NCBI GenBank assembly: GCA_964580995.1
Contig: CAZOMV010000011.1
Coordinates: forward strand, 1 to 64,000
Source: JAKJEP01 sp964580995
GTDB taxonomy: Bacteria; Planctomycetota; Phycisphaerae; Sedimentisphaerales; SM23-30
Length of the DNA: 64,000 bases
Direction of reading: 5' to 3'
The notes under the pieces are model-generated. The model was not told the origin of the DNA. It saw only the letters and a list, made by a program, of their open reading frames with translations, and ran no database searches. The position numbers and the translations under genes were made by a program. Positions 34,713 through 43,600 of the stretch are shown in pieces. Positions within the stretch are counted from its first letter, which is position 1. Each line of letters opens with the position of its first letter.

Positions 34713-35741
34713 TCAAGAACTCCGGGACATACCAGGCTGCCAGACGGTCTGGTCATTGGCATCCAGTATGATTTCGATCGAATCGCCGTTCAGAACCGCC
34801 AGACAACCGGCAGGAAATTCCAGAATCCCCGCCAGATCAGGTCGCACTTTCAGTACCTCGCCGATGGGAAGCCCCTCGTATTCCATTGCCTCCTGAGCTT
34901 CGACCGGCCCGATATACCAGCCGCTGTCTCCGGGCGGAGCGGAATCCGCCCGCAGCAGATAAATCCGCTGCGGATGTTCCCTGCATCGGGCCAGGACGAT
35001 CTTCTCCCCGGCTGCGACCGGAACGCGTTCTATGTCGATGCCTGCTAATTCCTGCCATTGCGATTCCTGAATCATATGACCGGTCATCCACGCTTCCGCT
35101 TCCCGGCCCATGGGCACATGATTTCGTGTTACCTGCGAGGGGGCCGCCTGACGCAGAGAGGTGAAAAAAGCCGTTGTACCGGCAGCCGGCGGTTCGTCGC
35201 GGGCCATACCGGTCAGGGAAGCCTCTCCCGCTGTTTCCGGCCCGCTTGCCTCCGGTGCCAGGGTCACGTAGGACTCCAGCATATCGACCATCCGGTCCAA
35301 CTGAGCCATCGCATTGGGAATCTCTACTTCCGCCGCATCCATCAGGCCCTGGATCAGCCCCTTATAATCGAAAGACTCCTTTTCAAACCGCGTAATCCAG
35401 CGCTGAACATGGGCCAGTTTCTGCTGGGCCAGTTCCAGCTTTCGCTGGGCGGCGGCCAGGATCTTCTTCTCATCGATATAGGAATATTTCGCCCCCAGCC
35501 GGGAAGTGTCATAATTTTCTTTGCTTTTTAGTCCCAGCCGGGCCTTTTGGTATTCTTCCGAACAAATCCGGACCTGATTTTTCCAGTGGCTGTACTGCTG
35601 CTGCCGGAGCCAGATGCCGGTACGCTGAATTTCCGAATACGATTCTTCCAGGGCATTGGCGGCGGTGTGGGCAAACGTACAAAGAGAGGCCCGGAACTCC
35701 CGCAATACCTCAATGGAACCGACTCGTGCATATCCGCTCAT
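34713..35741 (-). CDS. Helical protein with C-terminal globular domain, T7-like operon
   Basis: I do not recognise the full 342-aa protein. Residues 1-165 are helical and coiled-coil-prone, without a signal peptide, like the long helical N-terminal domains of type VII substrates. A Pro/Ala/Thr-rich linker (about 165-215) leads to a globular C-terminal domain (about 220-342). There DSGWYIGPVE, then KVRPDLAGILEFPAGCLAV, resembles the DUF2185/Imm33 immunity-type fold, a loose likeness only. It starts eight bases after the 90-aa WXG-like gene, preceded by AGGATG, so the two are probably translated together. It may be a secreted component, adaptor or immunity protein. Confidence 0.75.
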   Translation of the reverse strand: MSGYARVGSIEVLREFRASLCTFAHTAANALEESYSEIQRTGIWLRQQQYSHWKNQVRICSEEYQKARLGLKSKENYDTSRLGAKYSYIDEKKILAAAQRKLELAQQKLAHVQRWITRFEKESFDYKGLIQGLMDAAEVEIPNAMAQLDRMVDMLESYVTLAPEASGPETAGEASLTGMARDEPPAAGTTAFFTSLRQAAPSQVTRNHVPMGREAEAWMTGHMIQESQWQELAGIDIERVPVAAGEKIVLARCREHPQRIYLLRADSAPPGDSGWYIGPVEAQEAMEYEGLPIGEVLKVRPDLAGILEFPAGCLAVLNGDSIEIILDANDQTVWQPGMSRSS

Positions 35742-35749
35742 GCTACATC

Positions 35750-36022
35750 CTAATGCTGCTGGAGATACTCTTCAATATGGCGGGCCTTTTTCACAATAAA
35801 AGAGGCGTGACGCTGGGAGGAATCCAGAAACCGGCTCAGGGCCTTCATGGTCAGCTCAAATTCATTCATGAATTTCCGCTGTTCCTGGTCCTGCCAGGTC
35901 TTCTCCAGATTATGCAGCCGCATATTCAGTCCACCTACCAGGGATTCCAGTTCCGTATTGAACCGGTTCAAATCCTGCGCAAAACGCCTCAACTCCGCCG
36001 GATCCACATGGGCCTTGGCCAT
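35750..36022 (-). CDS. WXG100-like protein (90 aa), first gene of T7-like operon
   Basis: A 90-aa all-helical protein without signal peptide, the length of classical Esx proteins. Two helices flank a turn TWQDQEQRKF, with W43, D45 and Phe51 at W+8, so the glycine of W-x-G is an aspartate, as in the 70-aa protein of the same operon. The ATG at 36022 is chosen because GGAGG stands five bases upstream; a GTG at 36028 is the alternative. The C-terminal half (RFLDSSQRHASFIVKKARHI) is strongly amphipathic. It is first in the operon, behind a good promoter. Confidence 0.8.
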   Translation of the reverse strand: MAKAHVDPAELRRFAQDLNRFNTELESLVGGLNMRLHNLEKTWQDQEQRKFMNEFELTMKALSRFLDSSQRHASFIVKKARHIEEYLQQH

Positions 36023-36067
36023 CGTCACCTCCGCTTCTTAGATATATTACCGTATATGTAAATAAAT

Positions 36068-36096
36068 CCGTCACAATTCTATAACAACTATGACGG
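36068..36096. promoter_or_regulatory. Putative operator of the T7-like operon
   Basis: Inverted repeat CCGTCA (36068-36073) and TGACGG (36091-36096) with a 17-base spacer, immediately after the -10 element on the minus strand and so over the expected transcription start and early leader. The position fits a repressor site or leader hairpin; the regulator is unknown. Confidence 0.5.
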
Positions 36097-36100
36097 TTTG

Positions 36101-36129
36101 ATTATACCAATTTTTTGACTTGGTGCCAA
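36101..36129 (-). promoter_or_regulatory. Sigma-70-type promoter of the T7-like operon
   Basis: Minus-strand TTGGCA (36129-36124), 17-bp spacer, and a perfect TATAAT (36106-36101), about 75 bp before the ATG at 36022. The upstream part, GAATTTTATTGGCA, is repeated almost exactly upstream of the next leftward gene (40445-40481). Confidence 0.75.
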
Positions 36130-36196
36130 TAAAATTCCCCCGCTGGCCTTGCTAAGCGAAAAGAGGACGCAATCGTAGCTGTGGCCTGTGGAGGAG

Positions 36197-39100
36197 TTAT
36201 TCTTCCATGATCTGAATATCGTCAAGGGCCAGATTTTCTATACGGGTCTCATTCCGGATGATCAGATTCATATTTTCCGAAAAGCTGGAAAATTCCATCT
36301 CCAGCTTCTGCCAGTCTGCCGACGGCTTCCAGGCAGGCAGATACTGAAATCCCTGATTACCCCACAGATCGGAGCAGATACCGATCCCGGTGGTATCGCT
36401 GCCTTTGACCCAAACCGTCAGCCGGTATTTTTTACCGGTCTCCAGGCGGGTGATCTTCCGGACCAGACTGATATAATGCATGTCCTTCTGCCCCGTCCGG
36501 TTCTCCAATACCAGCCCCTGGGACCGGTTCCGGCCTGTTCCCCAGCTCACCACGGAATTCCCATCGGGCATCATATGCACCACCCGCTGCCAGAGACAGG
36601 GAACGGCTTGATCGGGGTACTCCTCAAAATCTTCCCGAAATATAATGTTCTTAACATCGTTCTCAGTTCTTTCTGACATTTGATTTTGGCTTTCAACTGC
36701 GACAAAACGCAGATACCCGAACAGATTCGGATTCTTCTCATGCACGATCCCGCGGCCGTAGCGGAACATATAGCGACGGCTAGTAATCGCGTCATGGTCA
36801 TTGAGCAGAATATCGAACCGGCAGTCCGTGCCAACCGCCGGCTGTATGCCGTTCAGTTCTGTCCAGGGGATGGCACATTCGTAAATCGTCCGGCCCTGCA
36901 ACAGTTTCACCGTCAGTTTCGCGTCGGTCAGCAGGCCGGTTCCGAATTGGAACACCTGCGGCCCTTTGGGAGTCAAGGCCAGGCAAAATTCCGCCATCTT
37001 GCCTTTATCCTCCATCGCGAAACCCAGTTGAACGCTGTCCTGGTTCCAGGCCGATTCCCCTTCCAGAATCTGCTGAAAGGTCTGGTCATTGACCAGAATA
37101 GCCAGGTACAGGTTATCTGCATCCCAGAGGGAATAAACGGTGGCGGAAAGATCGCTCGGACTCCACTGGGTGCCGAACGAACCGTCCGTGTAAGCTTCCT
37201 GGCTCATATGCAAGGGGGCGGCCGCTTTCCATTCGGCCAAATCGCCGTCCAGCACCGCAGGGGCATCGGTTTTCTCCACGCAATCAAAATCAATCACCAG
37301 CGGCATCAGCACCGATTGGCCGTCTTCAGTGAGAAAATGGGCGTGCAGATTCCATTCATTATAAGCCGGTATCGCCGTATCTTTGGGCAACCGCAGGGAC
37401 AGGATGCGTTTGGCCTTCGGCTGGACGTCCTTAACCTTCACGGTCGCCAGCGCCGGCCAGTCCGCCGCCGGGATGATCCGCAAAATGCCGCTGACCGGTT
37501 TGCCGGTTCGGTTTTCCAGTTCCACCTCCAGCGGCCCGGCGGGAAGCAGCGTTTTCTGAACCAGGGCGGTGATTCGAATGGCGGGTATGATTGCAAAATC
37601 GTTATACGGAACACGTACATCGGGTTTCCCATCCGCCTTCAGCACGGCATAGATTTTGTCAGCTTTTTGCACGCCGGGCGTTACGGTGAACAGACCGTCC
37701 GGATTCTCACCCGGCTCGATCCGGCCTTTCCAGTCGGCCGGTTCGCATTTCCAGTCGGCCGGCAATTCCAGCGAAACTTCCGCTTCATAAGCATGGGAGG
37801 AATAGGAATTTAGCCGCATATACACCGGCGTCGGCCGGTCCGGCATGAACTGGAAATGCTCTCCATAGACACCCGCCTCATTCACCGAGGCATACAGATA
37901 AGGCCAGATGGGGAAAAACATCCGTTCCCCTTTTTCGGCGAACCGGGCGCAAACCGTATCGAACACCCCATCCAGACTCCCCAGCCACCCGGCAAAATTC
38001 GTCTCACCCGTTTCGGCGAGCATGGCTGCTTCGTCGTGTAGCCGGTCCCATTGATTCAGCAGCCAGCGAAGCGAGTTCAGATCGAGGTCGTCCGCCACGG
38101 CTTTACGCAAGACTTCCACCCATTTCTCCCGGCTGCGAAGACCTGCCTCGGCATCATATTGAGGTTTCTTATCCATCAGGGATGCCATGCGGGCCGCCAG
38201 AATCGTCTGCCGAACCATCTGGGCTATCACCGCCTGTTCGGGCATGGAAATCGGATTCGACTGCGGCTGCCAGGTGGTAAGTGCCTGCACCAGTTCCGCA
38301 TAGGAAGGGCCATCCGAGGCCGCCAGCTTTTTCCAGACTTCCCCATCCTTCAGCGGCGATTTTTCCAGCAGCTTGCGCAGCCGCTGCTGACCCTGGACCA
38401 TCTGATTTTGCCAGGCATGATGGGTGATCTTTCGGGAGCCGTTTTTATAATAGTAGGGACCTTCCTCCAGATCGGATTTGTGAGGGATGACGTTGCCATA
38501 TAGGTCTAGCATGATGGTCTTGTCGCCGGTGTTTTTTAAATTCAATGTCCCTTTATCGGCGGGCGACCAGGCCATGACTAGCGGCACGCCTGCTTTTTCG
38601 AATACCAGCGCCCAGACCGAATCGTCCCGCTGCAGCCAGCCGGCAAACTGATGCCCCTGCGTCAGCACGCAAAAGGCATTCACCGAGGCCGCCGCCGGCA
38701 GGGCATGGGCGTTATCATAAATCCCGAAATGGCCGTCCCAGGCATACAGACCGGCCCGGAGGACATCCGTAGCGGCGGCGATGGCAAAATGACGCGGCAG
38801 CCAGCGGGCGATCTTGTCTAGGCCTACATAGTGATCGTACCCGAATTCCGTGGTATAATGAAATTTCATCCCGCCCTCTTCGTCGATGATACGGTTTATG
38901 GTTTCATTCTGGGAGAGCAGGCCGAACTGGTCCGGCGGGGCACTCCAGGTATAAGGATGGGTCACCAGCGAATCCAGCCGGTGCAGCAGTCCTCGATCCG
39001 CCTGCATCTGGAACCAGCCGATATCCACCCCCGCCGTGCCGCAGGTCCCGATACAGGCCAGCGGATCGGAAGAGCGAATCCCGGCCGCGGCACTTCGGGC

Positions 39101-40414
39101 CAGCTCGGTATAAATGAACTTTTCTGGCCCGTTGCATTCATTGGCCAATTCATACCAACGGAACTCTCCCTGTAAATCATGGGCTACGGCCTGATTCAAC
39201 CGCCCATAGGCCGGGGCGAAAGACAGTTGATTGAATTCATAGAAGGGGGGTTTGATGTGAAAATGGCTGCCGAACAGGGATTCGTGGCCGTATTCCTTGA
39301 AAGCGGCGATATGATTGCGAATGGCGGTAAAGTCATATTGGCCCGGCGCATATTCATAAACCACCCACATCGAATCCAGCCGAATCCAGGCGCCTCCTGC
39401 CTGCTGCCCGCGTTGCGGGGTACATTGCCAGAATACCCCGCCCGGCAAACCCCATTTAAAGCTGTAATTCTGCAACGCCTTCTGATCGCCGGCTACAGTA
39501 GCGTCCGCCAGCAGGCGTGTACAGTTCACAGTTTTCGATATAGAGGATAAGATTCCTTCCTTGTCGCCGATCGTCCAGGCAATCTGAATGAATTGCCCGA
39601 ATTTGAAATCGGGTGTGAATTTCAGTTCCCGGCTGCCGGTAGTCAGGTCCGAGAGGTCCAGTTTCTTTTGGAGGAGTTCCACTTCGCTCGCTGAATCCGT
39701 TACTTTTACCTCCAGCGATAAACCGTCGATCGGCTTTTGGGAATAATTCTGTACCGACAGACAATATTCCGGCAAGTTGGGCCCCGTGGCGAAATCCGTT
39801 GCCGATGGCCGCAACTGGCAGTCCACCAGATCCCGCGGCTGGCCGGTGGTCTCAATGGTCATCTGGTCGATAACGATATAGGGATCGCTCCCTGCCCCGC
39901 CGCCCAGGCGAATGGATAAAATCCTGACTGAACCCTGTCCGGCAATCTCGGCAGGAATAGTGAATTCCTCCTCGTGCCAGCCTTCGTGCTGCAACACGGC
40001 TGTGGAACTATCAACCTTTGGCCCGCTGCCGTTGCCAATCCAGAAGGTCACCGTGCAGCCCAGATACTCCTTCGGCGTGTAAATCCAGGCCCGGATTTTT
40101 TGGGGAGTTCCCACCACCGGGAAATGCAGTTCAAAGCGGATATAGCCCGGATCGGAGGGTTTGGCCCCTCGTGCATACCAGGATAGCCGCAGGGCATGCC
40201 GGCCCTGGTGCACGATTTCACTTTCCCGCCGCGCCCCGCCGCACCACGGATCATACATCGCCTGCGGCACAACCGATTCAAAATCCTGCACCAGATAACT
40301 CGTCATGATTTCGTCGGCCCGAATTCGGCTGTCTAGCCGGGGAATGAACACTAACAACAACATGATCAACAGTGAAAAATAAAATCTCTTTTGAAATCCT
40401 TGAAAAATGGTCAT
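36197..40414 (-). CDS. Multidomain exported clan GH-A-like hydrolase with CBM9-like module
   Basis: A 1405-aa exported protein. Signal peptide (FSLLIMLLLVFIPRL) leads to a beta-sandwich carbohydrate-binding-like domain (about 35-195), Ig-like spacer, a TIM-barrel domain (about 320-600), further beta domains, a CBM9-like module (about 1080-1270, LDGDLAEWKAAAPL) and a C-terminal beta-sandwich (from about 1280). In the barrel, ELANECNG gives acid/base Glu426 and TTEFGYD gives nucleophile Glu523, the clan GH-A arrangement seen in families 39 and 5. Family assignment and substrate are uncertain. The ATG at 40414 follows GGAG; an upstream ATG at 40438 is less likely. It is transcribed away from the GH2 gene on its right. 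Confidence 0.78.
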   Translation of the reverse strand: MTIFQGFQKRFYFSLLIMLLLVFIPRLDSRIRADEIMTSYLVQDFESVVPQAMYDPWCGGARRESEIVHQGRHALRLSWYARGAKPSDPGYIRFELHFPVVGTPQKIRAWIYTPKEYLGCTVTFWIGNGSGPKVDSSTAVLQHEGWHEEEFTIPAEIAGQGSVRILSIRLGGGAGSDPYIVIDQMTIETTGQPRDLVDCQLRPSATDFATGPNLPEYCLSVQNYSQKPIDGLSLEVKVTDSASEVELLQKKLDLSDLTTGSRELKFTPDFKFGQFIQIAWTIGDKEGILSSISKTVNCTRLLADATVAGDQKALQNYSFKWGLPGGVFWQCTPQRGQQAGGAWIRLDSMWVVYEYAPGQYDFTAIRNHIAAFKEYGHESLFGSHFHIKPPFYEFNQLSFAPAYGRLNQAVAHDLQGEFRWYELANECNGPEKFIYTELARSAAAGIRSSDPLACIGTCGTAGVDIGWFQMQADRGLLHRLDSLVTHPYTWSAPPDQFGLLSQNETINRIIDEEGGMKFHYTTEFGYDHYVGLDKIARWLPRHFAIAAATDVLRAGLYAWDGHFGIYDNAHALPAAASVNAFCVLTQGHQFAGWLQRDDSVWALVFEKAGVPLVMAWSPADKGTLNLKNTGDKTIMLDLYGNVIPHKSDLEEGPYYYKNGSRKITHHAWQNQMVQGQQRLRKLLEKSPLKDGEVWKKLAASDGPSYAELVQALTTWQPQSNPISMPEQAVIAQMVRQTILAARMASLMDKKPQYDAEAGLRSREKWVEVLRKAVADDLDLNSLRWLLNQWDRLHDEAAMLAETGETNFAGWLGSLDGVFDTVCARFAEKGERMFFPIWPYLYASVNEAGVYGEHFQFMPDRPTPVYMRLNSYSSHAYEAEVSLELPADWKCEPADWKGRIEPGENPDGLFTVTPGVQKADKIYAVLKADGKPDVRVPYNDFAIIPAIRITALVQKTLLPAGPLEVELENRTGKPVSGILRIIPAADWPALATVKVKDVQPKAKRILSLRLPKDTAIPAYNEWNLHAHFLTEDGQSVLMPLVIDFDCVEKTDAPAVLDGDLAEWKAAAPLHMSQEAYTDGSFGTQWSPSDLSATVYSLWDADNLYLAILVNDQTFQQILEGESAWNQDSVQLGFAMEDKGKMAEFCLALTPKGPQVFQFGTGLLTDAKLTVKLLQGRTIYECAIPWTELNGIQPAVGTDCRFDILLNDHDAITSRRYMFRYGRGIVHEKNPNLFGYLRFVAVESQNQMSERTENDVKNIIFREDFEEYPDQAVPCLWQRVVHMMPDGNSVVSWGTGRNRSQGLVLENRTGQKDMHYISLVRKITRLETGKKYRLTVWVKGSDTTGIGICSDLWGNQGFQYLPAWKPSADWQKLEMEFSSFSENMNLIIRNETRIENLALDDIQIMEE

Positions 40415-40444
40415 ATGAGTTCTCCAACGTAAATTCACTCCCTG

Positions 40445-40473
40445 GTTTTATCCATTTCTTGACTCGATGCCAA
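40445..40473 (-). promoter_or_regulatory. Promoter of the GH-A-like gene, resembles the T7-operon promoter
   Basis: Minus-strand TTGGCA (40473-40468), 17-bp spacer, TAAAAC (40450-40445). The -35 hexamer and the eight bases upstream are identical to those of the T7-like operon promoter, and 12 of 17 spacer bases agree, so the two promoters share ancestry or a regulator. Confidence 0.55.
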
Positions 40474-40621
40474 TAAAATTCTAAAGTTATATTTATCTTG
40501 AAGATAAGATGAGGGTAGCTAAAATAAACCAGAATGACTTTGTTATTTGCAAGAAAATAGCCTGGCCGAGTGAAAATGTAAAGGGTCTGCTTCGATTTAT
40601 TTTTTGGAAGGATTTATAAAC

Positions 40622-43600
40622 ATGAAAACAAAAGGATTTCCCATTTATTCCTTAGCTTTTGCAGCAATTATGATTCCATTTTTCCTGTTCTCACCGGTTA
40701 GGGGCGAAACCGAGCCACCGGTTCCCGGAAAAATGATCAGCAGTCAAATCCTCTGCCTGGATGGTGATGACTGGCTGCTGGCGACCGACCCCAGTAATGT
40801 GGGGCGCGCGGAACAATGGTGGCGGCAGCCGCGCGAAGATGCCAAAAAGGTTAAAGTGCCCGGCGTCATTCAGGATACTTTTCCGGACTTTCGCGGGGTG
40901 GTCTGGTACTGGAAGGACCTGGCGGTTCCCCAAAATCTTCACCCCGACGGGCACTATCTTATTCGTATCTGGGAAATCGATTATCTGGCGGAGATTTGGG
41001 TGAACGGCCAATCGATCGGTTCTCACGCCGGCGCCCAGGAGCCTTTTACGCTGGATGCAACGGAGGCGATTCAGCCGGGTCAGGTCAATCAGATTGCCGT
41101 CCGGCTGCTGCATCCCACCGATGCTCCGATTGATGACATTGTTTTTGGTCAGGTGCCGCACGGTTGTGCGACCTTCAGCAAGGTGGGCGGGATCATGGAT
41201 TCGGTGGAATTAGTAATGACTCCATCCCTTCACATAGAAGACCTCTATGTCCGGCCGGACTGGAATACTGGAAAAATTCAGATACAGGCCCAGGTGCGAA
41301 ACTTCAGCCGCGGCGATCGTAAAGTTCAGCTTCAATTTGCCGTATCCCCCGCCCACAGCGGCGACACACTGGATATCCAAGGCCGATCTGAATCTCTGCC
41401 GGCAGGGCAATCCATTTTGAAAGCTGAATTAACGGTTCCCAATTTCCGGTTGTGGCAATTGAATGACCCGTATCTGTACCGGGTTACAGCACAACTGACA
41501 ATCAACGATACCTCTGTTGATGCATTGTCCACCCGCTGCGGATTCCGCGATTTTCGCTTCGAAAATGGCTTCTTTCGCCTGAACGGCAAACGGATATTTC
41601 TGAAAAATTCCCATCACGGGGCTACCGCGCCGGTGTGGGGATTGATTCCTTATGATCCGGATCTTTTGCGTCGGGATCTGCTGAATATGAAAACCATGAA
41701 TTTCAATACCGTCCGGTTTATCGCCCGGATGCCCCAGCGGTATTTGCTGGACCTAGCCGATGAGATCGGCCTGATGGTCTATGAAGAGTCTTATGCCGCC
41801 TGGCAGTTTTGGGATTCCCCCAAGATGCCTCAGTTGTTCGATCAGACGCTTTCCGCCATGATCCGCCGCGACCGCAATCACCCCAGTGTCGTTATCTGGG
41901 GTCTGCTCAATGAAACCGGGGATGGCAATATCTTTCGCCATGCAGCGGCTTCCTTGCCGCAGATTCGCAGTCAGGATGACAATCGTCTGGTCATTCTGGG
42001 CAGCGGGCGGTTCGATTGTCTGGGGAATTTCCTCAACGGCCTGCAGGTATGGAAATCCGGGCAGAAAACCGAACCGAATATTATCTTTAATCCCAAGACT
42101 TATGCCATCTGCTTTGTTCCGTTGTGGCCGGCGTATTCCCTGTCTTTGCATCCCGGGGCGGAGGGAGAATACAGCGTGGTTCGTTTCACGGCCCCGGATC
42201 AGGGAAAGTACCATGTTCAATCGCGGTTTCGGGGAACCGGCCCCTTCACTACCACCGATGTCCATGTACTTCACCATAATCAGCCGGTTTTTGACAATTA
42301 CATAAATCTTCAGGCCCGTGGGGATGTTTGTCAGTATGAAGATCAACTGGAATTGCAAAAAGGACAGACTGTGGACTTTGTGGTCGGCTGGGGGGGAGAA
42401 TATGGATATGGCGGGTGGATGGGCAGCCGCTGGCTGGATAACACCCGGCTGGAGGTTTCCATTCAGTCCGATCAGGGCGAAGAATTCGCGGCGGCGGAAC
42501 AATTCTCCGAAAGCAGCAATCCCAGCGGCCCCTGGAGCTATGGTTATATGCCTGCTGGTCCTGCCCCTCTTGCCTCTGCTTTTACGCCATATGATACCTG
42601 TCAAACCGAGAATATGGAATGTATGGGCGGGATCAGTAATCCGGGATCGAACAATTGGCAGGATCTGGTTACGGACCAGCATTACTATCCCCGCGTGCCG
42701 CATCGGGAACTGGAGATTGCCCGGCTGCGGACGATTGGTGGAAATGACCATAATTTGTATTTGGCCGAATACGGCATCGGCAGCGGCGTCAATATCAGCC
42801 GGCTTCTCCGCCATTATGAGCGGCTGGGAAAAGAGTATTGTGCTGACGCCGTTACCTACCAGAATATGGAGAGAGCGTTTTTGCAGGACTGGCAGCGCTG
42901 GAAACTGGATGATACCTTTGCCGGTCCGAATGATTTCTTCCAAAAGTGTCTGGCACGAATGGCCGGATTGCGTAAGCTTGGCATCAACGCCCTGCGTTCC
43001 AATCCCCTTATCGCCGGTTATAGCCTGACCATGTGTTACGATCCCCTGACCATCGGCGAAGGAGTTACCACCGCCTTCCGCGAGCCGAAACCCGGTGCTT
43101 TTGACGCCGTTTTTGACAGCTTTTATCCGCTGCGCTGGTGCCTGTTCGCTGAGCCGGTCCATATCTACAGCGGGGATACCGTCACTCTGGAGGCGGTGCT
43201 GGCCAATGAGGACCAGTTGTCACCGGACGACTATCCGGTCCGGTTAAAAGTGGTGGGACCGGATAGTTTGGTGGTTTTTGATCAGAAACTGACCATTACC
43301 ATCCCTCCTGCGAAAGAGGGAGTTGAGGCTCCTTTTGCCATCCCCGTATTTAAAAAAGACGTGGCCATTAGCGGCCCGACAGGACCTTATCGGTTCCTGG
43401 TTGATTTTGAAAAAGGGGCTGCCGCCGCGGGCGGTGATATTGAGTTTAACGTAATGAATCACGCCGATATGCCCTCCGTAAAAACGGAAGTCCTATTGTG
43501 GAGCGACGATCCGGAATTGGAAGCCTGGTTGCAGGGTGAGGATATTTCAGTCAAACCATACGATAGCCGAAAAGTTTCCAGCCGCTCAGTGATTCTGGTA

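Noticed and set aside
41753..43162. 469-codon open frame on the minus strand
   Set aside because: Antisense to GH2 paralogue B with no start signal or domain.
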